Assembly: GCA_963731205.1 (NCBI GenBank)
Contig: CAVSUJ010000002.1
Span: 1,116,001-1,180,000, forward strand
Length of the DNA stretch: 64,000 nt
DNA from: DATAZK01 sp963731205
GTDB taxonomy: Bacteria > Actinomycetota > Actinomycetes > Frankiales > Frankiaceae
Direction: 5' to 3'
Under the pieces are notes generated by a model. The model was not told the DNA's origin, did no database searches, and worked only from the letters and a program-made list of their open reading frames with translations. Shown here in pieces: positions 1-7,622 of the stretch (the first letter of the stretch is position 1; each line of letters begins with the position of its first letter). The position numbers and the translations under genes were made by a program.

Positions 1-959
1 GTCTCCCGTGCTGCGTTGTGGGGATGCGCCGGCGCCTCCGTCATCGACAGCACCGGCGCGACGCACGCATCGGTGCCGCCGAAGACCGCCATCCACTCCT
101 CCCGGGTGCGAGCGGCGAAGATCGCGGCGAACCGCTCGCGTAACACCTCGCTCTGGCCGCGGTCCTGCGGCGCCTCCTCGAGCGTGAGGCCGAGCCCGTC
201 GAGCAGCGCCTGGTAGAACTGCGGCTCCAAGGCGCCCACGGCGAGCCACTTGCCGTCGGCGGTCTCGTAGACGTCGTACCAGGGGAGCCCGCCGTCCAGC
301 ATGTTGGAGGCGCGGTCGTCCACCCACGCTCCGCTCGCGTGCATCCCGTAGAGGAAGGACATCAGTGATGACGCCCCGTCGGTGATCGCGGCGTCGACGA
401 CCTGACCTTGACCTGAGGTGCGCGCCTCCAGCAGAGCTGCCAGCACCCCCATCACCAGGTACGTGCTGCCCCCACCGAAATCGCCGATGAGGTTCAGCGG
501 GATGACCGGGCGCCCGGCGGGGCCGATGGCGTGCAACGCGCCGGACAGCGCGATGTAACCGATGTCGTGGCCGGCCATCGACGCCCAGGGGCCGTACTGT
601 CCCCAGCCCGTCATCCGTCCGTAGACGAGTCGGGGGTTTCGGGCGAGGCACGCGTCAGGACCGATGCCGAGCCGTTCCGTCACCCCCGGACGATTGCCCT
701 CGATCAAGATGTCGGCCGACTCGACGAGGGTGAGCACCACTTCAGCAGCCTCCGGGCGGCGCAGGTCGATGACCGCGGCCCGCCGGCCCCTGCCCGGGAT
801 GTCGTAGGGCGCGAAAGCCGCTGCGCCCATTGCTGTCGGACGGTCGATGCGCAGCACCTCGGCGCCCATGTCGGCCAGCATCATCGCGGCGGTCGGCCCC
901 GGCCCGATACCGGCCAGCTCCAGCACGCGCACACCGGCCAACGGCCCCGATCGACCCAC
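1..959 (-). CDS. CaiB/BaiF family CoA-transferase / alpha-methylacyl-CoA racemase (3' end cut by window edge)
   Basis: Class III CoA-transferase family, most like alpha-methylacyl-CoA racemase, which epimerises 2-methyl-branched acyl-CoAs for beta-oxidation. Reading the minus strand gives an N-terminus with PLAGVRVLELAGIGPGP, then GRMTGWGQYGPW, AGHDIGYIALSGAL and NLIGDFGGGSTYLVMG. The His of AGHD and the Asp of GDFGG match the catalytic pair known for mycobacterial MCR. The last readable part has VAPVLSMTEAPAHPHN, close to the usual C-terminus, so probably only a few dozen residues lie outside the window. Start GTG at 959 is preferred because GAGGGA lies 6 bases upstream; GTG at 965 is the alternative. 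It diverges from the MFS exporter gene. Family assignment is firm; racemase versus transferase is inferred from motif similarity. Confidence 0.9.
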   Translation of the reverse strand, partial: MGRSGPLAGVRVLELAGIGPGPTAAMMLADMGAEVLRIDRPTAMGAAAFAPYDIPGRGRRAAVIDLRRPEAAEVVLTLVESADILIEGNRPGVTERLGIGPDACLARNPRLVYGRMTGWGQYGPWASMAGHDIGYIALSGALHAIGPAGRPVIPLNLIGDFGGGSTYLVMGVLAALLEARTSGQGQVVDAAITDGASSLMSFLYGMHASGAWVDDRASNMLDGGLPWYDVYETADGKWLAVGALEPQFYQALLDGLGLTLEEAPQDRGQSEVLRERFAAIFAARTREEWMAVFGGTDACVAPVLSMTEAPAHPHNAARE

Positions 960-1090
960 GAACACTCCCTCACCCACCGGATGTCGCCCCGAGTCAAGCA
1001 GATGGCGGCCGACGTGCTTGCTGTCCCCCGGCGGGTATGGCGGATGATGTTGCCGTCCGGGCGACCCCAGCCACACGCGGAGGAGACACC

Positions 1091-2713
1091 GTGAGCGAAA
1101 ACGTCGGGCAATCATCGGCGCTGGCTACCGCGCAGGGATCGTCCCGGACGAAGAACCTCGCGCTGGCCGCGATGCTTTTCGCGGTCGCCATGACGTTCAT
1201 CGACCAGACCATCGTGGCGATCGCGTCACCGAACATCCAGTCCGAACTGTCGCTGACACACGCCGGCACGCAATGGGTCGTGAACGCGTATCTCCTCGCG
1301 CTGGCAGCTGCTTTCGCCCTGGGCGGCCGGCTGGCCGACGTCATCGGGCCGCGTCGCATGGTCTACATCGGCATCGTCGGATTCGCCGGTGCCTCAGCGC
1401 TCTGCGGCGCGACACCCAAAGGCTCACTGGCCCAGTCGTGGATCATCATCTTCCGCGTCCTGCAGGGCGTCGCGGGAGCGCTCATGGTCCCGGCGGCGCT
1501 CGCCATCGTCGTCGCGATCTTCCCCGTACGTGAGCGTGGCCGCGCTCTCGCAGTGTTCTTCGGTGTGAGCGGAGCGCTGACCTCAGTAGGCCCGATCGCC
1601 GGTGGCTATCTGACGCAGTGGACCTGGCGGGCGATCTTCTGGGTCAACATCCCGATCGCAGTGATCGCCCTCGTGCTCACGGCGATGGCGCGCATCCCGG
1701 CGACCCGCCAGCGCGCACGGATCGACATCCCGGGCGCGGCCCTCACCGCGGCCGGAATGGGCCTGTCAGTGCTGGGTTTCGAGGAGGCGCCGAGCTGGGG
1801 CTGGCGCAACGTCGGCACGTGGGCCTGCATCATCGGCGGCCTGCTGGTGCTGGCGGCCTTCGTGCGGTTCGAGGCGCGTACCGAAAGCCCGCTCATCCAG
1901 GTGCGGATATTTCGCGACAGGGGCTTCGTCATCGACAACGCGGTCCTGCTGCTGTCGATGATCGCGTTCGTCCCGGTGTTCTTCTTCGCGGCGGTCTACT
2001 CGCAGGTGTCACTGGGCTACAGCGCCAGCAACGCCGGCCTTTATCTGCTGGTGTTCTTCGCCGGCTTCGCTCCGGCCGCCCAGATCGGCGGGCGCATGCT
2101 CGACGCCCGCGGCGCCAAGCGTCCGATGGTGCTCGGCTGCGCGCTGTCGACGGTCGGATTCGCCTTGTGGGCAAGCCATCTGAACCATCTCAGCCTCAAC
2201 GCCCAGTGGATTTACATCGTCCTGGCCGGCGCCGGGATCGGCCTGCTGCTGGGCCCGGCAAGTACGGATGCCGTCAACCGGTCCTTCGGAACCTCCTACG
2301 GCGAGGTGACGGGCATTACCCAGACGGTCCGCAACTACGGGGCGTCGCTGGGCATTGCGGTGCTCGGCACGCTGCTTTCGTCGGTGCTGGCCAACCGGCT
2401 GCACACTTCGCTCGGCGCACTCGGCCTCAACCGCCCCGAGATCGACTCCATCGTTCATGCGGCGGGTTCCGCGACTCCCGGCACCGGCGGAGCCGCGGCG
2501 CCGCCGGCGTTGCAGTCCAAGATCTCCGATGCGATCAGTCACGGGTTTGCCTCTGCTACTGCTGGGGTTCTGTACGGCATGGCGGTCGCGCTCGCGCTTG
2601 CCTTCCTGGTGGCGTTGCGCCATCCCGGCGGCCGTCCTGGGGTCACCGAAGAGGTCGATCTGCGCGCGGAAGAAGGCGCCGCGAGCCCGGTGGAACCCCG
2701 TCCTGCCGTGTGA
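1091..2713 (+). CDS. MFS drug:H+ antiporter, DHA2 (EmrB/QacA) family, 14 TM
   Basis: 540-residue inner-membrane proton-driven exporter of the DHA2 family. The first TM carries FIDQTIVAIASPNIQ, a DHA2-type variant of the LDxTIVNVALP motif. Motif A follows as GGRLADVIGPRR, and the GPIAGGYLTQWTWRAIFWVNIP stretch is the motif C/D region typical of this family. Hydrophobic segments continue to about residue 515 and the polar tail is short. The frame stays open upstream to 830, but GTG at 1091 has GGAGGAGA just before it and begins a normal N-terminus, so it is taken as the start. Substrate cannot be told from sequence. It is divergent from the CoA-transferase gene and followed by a regulator with its own promoter. 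Confidence 0.92.
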   Translation: MSENVGQSSALATAQGSSRTKNLALAAMLFAVAMTFIDQTIVAIASPNIQSELSLTHAGTQWVVNAYLLALAAAFALGGRLADVIGPRRMVYIGIVGFAGASALCGATPKGSLAQSWIIIFRVLQGVAGALMVPAALAIVVAIFPVRERGRALAVFFGVSGALTSVGPIAGGYLTQWTWRAIFWVNIPIAVIALVLTAMARIPATRQRARIDIPGAALTAAGMGLSVLGFEEAPSWGWRNVGTWACIIGGLLVLAAFVRFEARTESPLIQVRIFRDRGFVIDNAVLLLSMIAFVPVFFFAAVYSQVSLGYSASNAGLYLLVFFAGFAPAAQIGGRMLDARGAKRPMVLGCALSTVGFALWASHLNHLSLNAQWIYIVLAGAGIGLLLGPASTDAVNRSFGTSYGEVTGITQTVRNYGASLGIAVLGTLLSSVLANRLHTSLGALGLNRPEIDSIVHAAGSATPGTGGAAAPPALQSKISDAISHGFASATAGVLYGMAVALALAFLVALRHPGGRPGVTEEVDLRAEEGAASPVEPRPAV

Positions 2714-2758
2714 GGAGGCGGTGTGAGGCGGCACACACCCGTGCCGCTAGCCGACTGC

Positions 2759-2787
2759 TTGCAATCGTTAGCACCCGCGCATAGTGT
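2759..2787 (+). promoter_or_regulatory. Candidate sigma70-type promoter for the XRE regulator
   Basis: TTGCAA at 2759-2764 and TAGTGT at 2782-2787 are separated by 17 bases, fitting a housekeeping actinobacterial promoter (TANNNT -10). Transcription would start near 2794, about 26 bases before ATG 2820, leaving room for the GAGAGGAGG ribosome site at 2802-2810. This supports the downstream ATG over GTG 2784, which would lie inside the -10. Inferred from spacing only. Confidence 0.5.
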
Positions 2788-2819
2788 CGGTGTTGCAGGA
2801 CGAGAGGAGGTCGGCATTC

Positions 2820-3359
2820 ATGCCTAATTTGAACGTTCCCAGCTTGAATGTCCCCGGTCTCTCGAGCTCCGCCATCAAAGACATCTCGGTGCGGGGTCTG
2901 GGCGAGTACATCCGCGAGCAGCGGCGTAGCGCACAGATCTCGTTGCGGCAGCTGGCGCGCCAGGCCGGTGTCAGCAATCCGTACCTCAGCCAGATCGAGC
3001 GCGGATTGCGTAAGCCTTCCGCCGAGATCCTGCAGCAGATCGCCAAGGCCTTGCGCATTTCGGCCGAGGCGCTCTACGTGCAGGCCGGGATTCTCGAGGA
3101 GCGCGAGGGCACCGAGCTCGCGCAGGCCTTGCTGTATGACCCCCACCTCACCGAGCGTCAGAAGCAGGTGCTGATCGAGATCTACGACTCCTTCCGCAAG
3201 GAAAACGAGTCACGTACAGCAGCCGAATTGGCCGGCGAGATGGCGGCCGCTGAAGGCGTCGACATGGCCGTGTCCGACAAGCCGGTGCTGTCGATGGTCG
3301 AGTCCCCGCCTCCCGCTCAACCCGCGCCGCGCCGCGGCGCCAAGCCCGCCTCGCACTAG
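2820..3359 (+). CDS. XRE-family helix-turn-helix regulator (Rv0474-like)
   Basis: 179-residue DNA-binding protein. An XRE/Cro-C1 HTH occupies about residues 25-85: IREQRRSAQISLRQLARQ, AGVSNPYLSQIERGLRKPS and ILQQIAKALRISAEALYVQAG. The tail is long and ends Pro/Ala rich. Start ATG 2820 is chosen because a strong GAGAGGAGG lies 9 bases upstream; the frame also opens at GTG 2784, which overlaps the proposed -10. It sits directly before an HbhA-like gene, the same order as Rv0474-Rv0475 in M. tuberculosis, so it may control that gene or its own promoter. Its ligand and operator are unknown. Confidence 0.9.
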   Translation: MPNLNVPSLNVPGLSSSAIKDISVRGLGEYIREQRRSAQISLRQLARQAGVSNPYLSQIERGLRKPSAEILQQIAKALRISAEALYVQAGILEEREGTELAQALLYDPHLTERQKQVLIEIYDSFRKENESRTAAELAGEMAAAEGVDMAVSDKPVLSMVESPPPAQPAPRRGAKPASH

Positions 3360-3519
3360 CCGGCGAGGGCGGCTAACCCGGCCGCAAGAGATAGGCACAG
3401 ACACAGGCGCAAGACATAGCAGTCCGTCGCAAAGGCGCGATCCCGTTCGCTCATTCGATGGCGACAAGGCCCGTCCACACAGACATTTCCAGACGTCCCG
3501 AAAATCCAGGAGGTACACC

Positions 3520-4050
3520 ATGGCTACTGCCAAGACCACCACCACGCGTACGCGATCCACCGCGAGCGCTTCCACCCGGGCGCGCACCAAGCCGACCGCG
3601 CCCGTGCAGGCCAATGTCGACGCCACGGCGGTTGTCGACCTCGACCGGGTCCGCAAGCCCTTCTACGCCTACGTCGGCGTTGCCGACCTCGCCGTCGAGA
3701 AGCTGCGCGCGCTGCCCGAGGTCTACACCCACGGCATCTCCACCGCCCAGGCCCAGGTCAACCAGGCCCGCGGCTCCGTGAAGAGCCTGCCCGACACCGT
3801 GCGCGAGCAGCTCGAGACCATTCCGACCCAGCTGCAGGCGCTGCCGAGCAAGGCCCGCGGCACCTACGGCGATCTGGTCAAGCGTGGCCACAAGCTGGTG
3901 ACCTCGGTGCGTAACAGCTCCAGCACCCAGGCTGCCATCAAGCAGGCCAAGACGGCTCGCGCCCAGGCCAAGGGTGCCGCCACCTCCGTGCGCCGCGCCG
4001 CCGGTGCTGCCGAGAAGGCCGTAGAGACCAACGCCAGCAAGGTCGGCTGA
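3520..4050 (+). CDS. HbhA-like heparin-binding hemagglutinin homologue
   Basis: 176 residues, rich in Ala, Lys, Thr and Arg, mostly predicted helix or coiled coil. The block YAYVGVADLAVEKLRALPEV resembles the LGAADLAL region of mycobacterial HbhA, and TYGDLVKRGHKLVTSVRNS resembles its YNELVERGEAAL segment. Unlike M. tuberculosis HbhA, there is no long Lys-Pro-Ala repeat tail: the C-terminus is a modest Ala/Lys/Arg region ending SKVG. The N-terminal 25 residues are a basic Thr/Ser/Arg stretch instead. Thus heparin binding or adhesion cannot be assumed; a structural or lipid-storage role is equally possible. Start ATG 3520 has AGGAGG upstream. It follows the XRE regulator (same order as Rv0474-Rv0475) and ends in a clear terminator. 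Confidence 0.8.
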   Translation: MATAKTTTTRTRSTASASTRARTKPTAPVQANVDATAVVDLDRVRKPFYAYVGVADLAVEKLRALPEVYTHGISTAQAQVNQARGSVKSLPDTVREQLETIPTQLQALPSKARGTYGDLVKRGHKLVTSVRNSSSTQAAIKQAKTARAQAKGAATSVRRAAGAAEKAVETNASKVG

Positions 4051-4056
4051 TCACCG

Positions 4057-4130
4057 GCTGACCCTGCGCATGCGGGTCAGCACCTAAAGCAAGGCTCCCG
4101 GGACTGACTACGGTCCCGGGGGCCTGTTTT
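4057..4130 (+). terminator. Double hairpin terminator after the hbhA-like gene
   Basis: The first hairpin is GCTGACCC (4057-4064) with GGGTCAGC (4074-4081). The second has a 13-base-pair stem, AGGCTCCCGGGAC (4092-4104) with GTCCCGGGGGCCT (4113-4125, one G-T pair), followed by GTTTT. The position right after the stop codon and the T-run fit an intrinsic terminator. Confidence 0.8.
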
Positions 4131-4166
4131 GCTTGTGGGGTAAGGCTTTTGCGACGGGAGGCGGCC

Positions 4167-4673
4167 ATGCGTATCGAATTCGTGCTCGCAGACATCACGA
4201 CCGAGCAGACCGACGCCATCGTCAATGCCGCGAACTCCGGCCTGCTGGGCGGCGGCGGGGTTGACGGTGCGCTGCTTCGGGCGGGTGGCCCGGCGCAGCT
4301 CGACGGACGCCGGCGGCTGCGCGATCGCATCGGCCGGCTGGCCACCGGATCAGCCGCAGCGAGTGAGCCCGGTGATCTCGCGGCCCGCCATCTCATCCAC
4401 GTCGTCGGCCCGGTTTACGGCAGCGGCAGCGGCGAGCAGTTGCGCTCCTGCTACACCTCGGCGCTCGCCGTCGCCGACGAACTCGGCGCGCGCAGCGTGG
4501 CCTTTCCGGCCGTGAGCACCGGCGTCTACGGGTGGCCGCTCGACGATGCGGCACGCATCGCCACCGAGGCGGTCACGAGCGCCCGCACGGACGTCGAACA
4601 CGTCCGGTTCGTGCTCTTCAGCCAGGAGGCTCTAGACGCGTTCACGGCGGCGCACTCGGCCAACGAAGCGTGA
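4167..4673 (+). CDS. Macro-domain protein (ADP-ribose / O-acetyl-ADP-ribose hydrolase family)
   Basis: 168-residue single macro domain, which binds ADP-ribose and in many bacteria removes it or deacetylates O-acetyl-ADP-ribose. Seen: D-I-T near the start (LADITTEQTDAIVNAANS), the GGGGVDGAL loop, IHVVGPVYGSG and VAFPAVSTGVYGWP, the last forming the second ligand loop. The middle segment (RRRLRDRIGRLATGSAAA) is less canonical, lacking the usual C-x-TGEA pattern, so activity may differ. Start ATG 4167 follows GGGAGG; TTG 4149 is less likely. The 3' end overlaps the convergent methyltransferase-like gene by 32 bases. Confidence 0.88.
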   Translation: MRIEFVLADITTEQTDAIVNAANSGLLGGGGVDGALLRAGGPAQLDGRRRLRDRIGRLATGSAAASEPGDLAARHLIHVVGPVYGSGSGEQLRSCYTSALAVADELGARSVAFPAVSTGVYGWPLDDAARIATEAVTSARTDVEHVRFVLFSQEALDAFTAAHSANEA

Positions 4674-5451
4674 TCTCGCCGAGCCGCCAGCGATCGCGGC
4701 GGCCGACCACCGGCCAGCCCTGGGCGCGCACCGCGTCCGCCATCGCCGTCCAACGCTGACGCGCCCCGAAGACTCCGAGCGCGGCGGCGGCCGCCCAGCT
4801 CTCGTCGAGGGCGGTCAGCAGTGCGTGCACCGGTTCACCCGGCACATTGCGCGCGATCAGCGTCTTCGGCAGCCGTTCGGCAAGGTCCGACGGGCGATCG
4901 AGGGTCGACAGGTGGGCCGCGAGCGTCAGCGAGACGGGTTGGCCGGCTTCGACCAGTAACCAGCAGGCGCGGCGGCCGATCTCGTCGCAGGTGCCGTCGA
5001 TGACAGCGGCCCCGGTGGCACACATCGCCGCCCAAGCCGAGGCCACCGCACTCTCCTCGTACTGGCGCAGGACGTTCATCGCCCGCACGACCGTGGGCGC
5101 GGTCCCCGCCAACTCGAAGCCCCCCCGGGCGAAACGCAGCCGGGGCTCGTCGGCGGCAGGCTGGGCGGCAGTCACCCGGTCCGGGTCGATCTCGAGCCCG
5201 AGCACCTGTGCTGCCGGGTAGCGCTGCTGCAGACGATGGGCCAGTTCGACGGTGGTCACCGGAGTCGCGCCGAAGCCCAGGTCGACGACGAGCGGCTCCG
5301 GCGAGGCGGCGCGCAACCGGGCCGCGAGCGCCCACAACATCCACCGGTCCACGCGCCGGAGCCGGTTCGGTGCGGTCGTTCCACGGGTCGGGATGCCCAG
5401 CGCTCGAGCGCGTCCGGCAGCAAATCTCCCGGCTCGGGAAGTAACCGGCAC
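4642..5451 (-). CDS. Class I SAM-dependent methyltransferase-like protein beside mshA
   Basis: 269 residues. VVDLGFGATPVTTVELA around residue 60 matches the SAM-binding motif I (DLGxGxxPxT), and LGLEIDPDRV follows as the acidic end of strand 2. The substrate is unknown. The frame is open to 5643, but that would run into mshA; GTG 5451 starts a sensible N-terminus, and TAACCT (5464-5459) lies 7 bases upstream, suggesting a leaderless transcript. It is divergent from mshA, a neighbour pair I recall from other actinobacteria. The last 32 bases overlap the macro-domain gene tail to tail. Confidence 0.75.
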   Translation of the reverse strand: MPVTSRAGRFAAGRARALGIPTRGTTAPNRLRRVDRWMLWALAARLRAASPEPLVVDLGFGATPVTTVELAHRLQQRYPAAQVLGLEIDPDRVTAAQPAADEPRLRFARGGFELAGTAPTVVRAMNVLRQYEESAVASAWAAMCATGAAVIDGTCDEIGRRACWLLVEAGQPVSLTLAAHLSTLDRPSDLAERLPKTLIARNVPGEPVHALLTALDESWAAAAALGVFGARQRWTAMADAVRAQGWPVVGRRDRWRLGEITLRWPSAPP

Positions 5452-5536
5452 CCCCGCGAGGTTAGGCCTGCTGGCAGAATCCACCTGAGCCTTCGGCGTC
5501 AGCCCGGGCGACCCAGTGCTGCGGAGGTGTTCCCCG

Positions 5537-6874
5537 GTGGCAGTGCGCCGCACCGCGCGCGGGACTCTCACCCCGCTCCCCGGCCGGTCGGCACCCCCAT
5601 CGCCGGCGGGTCTGCAGCGCGTGGCGATGCTTTCGGTGCACACCTCACCGCTCGATCAGCCCGGCACCGGTGACGCCGGCGGGATGAACGTCTACATCGT
5701 GGAGCTGTCCCGCCAGCTGGCGACGCGGGGCGTCGAGGTGGAGATCTTCACCCGTGCCACCAGCAGCGATCTGCCGCCGGTGGTCCCGCTGGCACCCGGC
5801 GTCCTGGTGCGCCACATCACCGCCGGCCCGTACGAGGGCCTGCGCAAGGACGATCTTCCGGCTCAGCTGTGCGCGTTCACTGCCGGGTTGATGCGGGTCG
5901 AGGCAGCGCACGAGCCCGGCTACTACGACGCGGTGCATTCGCACTACTGGCTCTCCGGTCAGGTCGGCTGGGTCGCGGCGGAGCGTTGGGCCGTCCCGCT
6001 CGTCCACACCGCCCACACCCTGGCGAAGGTGAAGAACGCCGCGCTGGCGGAGGGCGACGCCCCGGAGCCCGCGGCCCGCGTCATCGGTGAGCAGCAGGTG
6101 GTCGATGCGTCCACCCGGCTCATCGCCAACACGCCCGCAGAAGCCGCCCAGCTGGCCCAGCTCTACGATGCCGCTCCGGCGAGCATCGACGTCGTCGCTC
6201 CGGGGGTGGATCTCGAGGTCTTCCGGCCGGGCGAGGCCTCGACCGCACGTACCCGGCTCGGGGTGCCTCCTCATGCGGCCGTGCTGCTGTTCGTCGGGCG
6301 CCTGCAGCCGCTCAAGGCGCCCGACGTGCTGCTGCGGTCCGCCGCCGAGATGCTTGCGCGCGACCCTTCGCTGCGCGAACGACTCATCGTCGCCATCGTC
6401 GGTGGACCCAGCGGCTCCGGGCTCGATCATCCGCAGGCCCTGCAGGAGCTGGCCGTCTCGCTCGGCATCGCCGACGTCGTCCGCTTCGAGCCCCCCGCCC
6501 CCCAGGAGCGGCTCGCCGATTGGTATCGCGCCGCCACCGCCGTCGTCGTCCCCAGCCATAACGAGAGCTTCGGGCTTGTCGCCCTCGAGGCCCAGGCCTG
6601 CGGGACCCCCGTCATCGCCGCTGCCGTTGGCGGTCTGCGAACGGCCGTGCGAGACGGCATCAGTGGATTGCTCGTCGACGGTCACGACCCCGCTGATTAC
6701 GCCACCGCCGCTGCCCGCCTCATCGCCGCCCCGGCCTACCGGGCGCGCCTGTCCTCGGGGGCCGTCGCCCATGCCGGCGCTTTCGGGTGGGCGGCGACGG
6801 CCGGAGGTGTGTTGGACTCTTACCTGGCGGCGGTCACCGAGACCGACGCCGCCTTGCTGGCCGCACTGGCCTGA
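5537..6874 (+). CDS. mshA: D-inositol-3-phosphate glycosyltransferase (mycothiol synthesis)
   Basis: 445 residues. MshA joins UDP-GlcNAc to 1L-myo-inositol-1-phosphate, the first step of mycothiol synthesis in the cytosol. Seen: VAMLSVHTSPLDQPGTGDAGG, the MshA signature near residue 30, with MNVYIVELSRQLA; HSHYWLSGQVG and HTAHTLAKVKN in the N-terminal Rossmann domain; FVGRLQPLKAPDVLL and PSHNESFGLVALEAQACG in the GT-B C-terminal domain, where the two Glu residues bind the UDP sugar. GTG 5537 has GGAGG 9 bases upstream and is preferred over GTG 5516. It is followed by a YbjN gene, as in M. tuberculosis (Rv0486-Rv0487). Confident call. Confidence 0.96.
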   Translation: MAVRRTARGTLTPLPGRSAPPSPAGLQRVAMLSVHTSPLDQPGTGDAGGMNVYIVELSRQLATRGVEVEIFTRATSSDLPPVVPLAPGVLVRHITAGPYEGLRKDDLPAQLCAFTAGLMRVEAAHEPGYYDAVHSHYWLSGQVGWVAAERWAVPLVHTAHTLAKVKNAALAEGDAPEPAARVIGEQQVVDASTRLIANTPAEAAQLAQLYDAAPASIDVVAPGVDLEVFRPGEASTARTRLGVPPHAAVLLFVGRLQPLKAPDVLLRSAAEMLARDPSLRERLIVAIVGGPSGSGLDHPQALQELAVSLGIADVVRFEPPAPQERLADWYRAATAVVVPSHNESFGLVALEAQACGTPVIAAAVGGLRTAVRDGISGLLVDGHDPADYATAAARLIAAPAYRARLSSGAVAHAGAFGWAATAGGVLDSYLAAVTETDAALLAALA

Positions 6875-6920
6875 AAGGCGCCTGCCGGCTTAGGACTCGA
6901 AGGACAGGGCGGAACCGACT

Positions 6921-7436
6921 GTGCCGAGCGCGTTGACCACCGAGGAACGCTTGCGCCTGGACCGGGTGATCGAAGAAACGCTCAAAGACCTGGAGCTCAC
7001 CTACGAGCACCCTTCCGACGGTGCGTTCCTGGTGACCCTCCCGGGCGAGCACAAGCTGACCACGATGACCTGGCTGGTGGTGCAGGACTTCAGCCTGCTC
7101 GTGGAGGCGTTCTTCATGCGCAAGCCCGAGGACGATCCGGCCGCCGTCCACGCCTGGTTGCTCTCCCGCAACGCCCACATGTACGGGCTGTCGTTCTCCA
7201 TCGACCAGCTCGGCGACGTGTTCATCGTCGGCAAGCTGCCGCTGTCGGCCGTCGAGCCCGACGAGATCGACCGGCTGCTGGGCTGCATGCTGCGCTACTC
7301 CGACGACGGCTTCGACACCGCCGTGGCACTCGGCTACGAGACGTCGATCCGCCGCGAGTGGGCCTGGCGCGTCAAGCGCGGCGAGAGCACGGCCAACCTG
7401 GCGGCATTCGCACGCTTCGCCGGAGGCGAAGAGTAG
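6921..7436 (+). CDS. YbjN-domain protein (Rv0487-like)
   Basis: 171 residues, YbjN / type III secretion chaperone-like fold. Recognised from LTYEHPSDGAFLVTLPGEHKL, LLVEAFFMRKPEDDPA, WLLSRNAHMYGLSFSIDQ and DVFIVGKLPL, with the conserved order found downstream of mshA in actinobacteria. Function is not established for the family. Start GTG 6921. The last codons and the stop (GAG TAG) lie inside the first unit of a 25-base tandem repeat that continues three units past the stop, so the C-terminal AGGEE may be recently changed. Confidence 0.85.
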   Translation: MPSALTTEERLRLDRVIEETLKDLELTYEHPSDGAFLVTLPGEHKLTTMTWLVVQDFSLLVEAFFMRKPEDDPAAVHAWLLSRNAHMYGLSFSIDQLGDVFIVGKLPLSAVEPDEIDRLLGCMLRYSDDGFDTAVALGYETSIRREWAWRVKRGESTANLAAFARFAGGEE

Positions 7437-7517
7437 GCGGAGCGCCGGAGGCGAAGAGTAGGCGGAGCGCCGGAGGCGAAGAGTAGGCGGAGCGCTGGAG
7501 GCGAAGAGTAGGCGGAG
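7418..7517 (+). repeat. Four-copy 25-base tandem repeat at the 3' end of the YbjN gene
   Basis: Units at 7418-7442, 7443-7467, 7468-7492 and 7493-7517, each reading CGCCGGAGGCGAAGAGTAGG plus CGGAG; the fourth has one change (CGCTGG). The first unit contains the stop codon of the YbjN gene, and a partial fifth unit (CGCCGG) follows at 7518. The unit length is not a multiple of three and there are no spacers, so this is a simple tandem duplication, not CRISPR. Confidence 0.95.
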
Positions 7518-7545
7518 CGCCGGCGAGGGTTAACAAGCCCGAGCG

Positions 7546-7593
7546 TTTGAGGAAACCGTCGGTGCAGGCGCCCAAAACGCCCGCTTCCTCAAA
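7546..7593. repeat. Inverted repeat upstream of gpmA
   Basis: TTTGAGGAA at 7546-7554 is exactly inverted as TTCCTCAAA at 7585-7593, with a short GGCG/CGCC pair inside. The left arm continues into GAGGAAACCGTCG, nearly the same as the arm of the hairpin after gpmA (GAGGAAACCGACG at 8377). The two elements therefore look like related palindromic intergenic sequences flanking one gene. Confidence 0.75.
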
Positions 7594-7622
7594 TCTGCGC
7601 CGCGCAGGGAATGATGGACGCC

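Noticed and set aside
830..1090. Upstream extension of the MFS exporter to ATG 830
   Set aside because: Would overlap the 5' part of the CoA-transferase gene; the extra residues are Pro/Arg rich with no TM, and GTG 1091 has a strong ribosome site.
5452..5643. Upstream extension of the methyltransferase-like gene on the minus strand
   Set aside because: Would run into the mshA coding region and its ribosome site; added residues are low-quality shadow.
7418..7517. CRISPR array
   Set aside because: The 25-base units are directly adjacent with no spacers, and no cas gene is seen.
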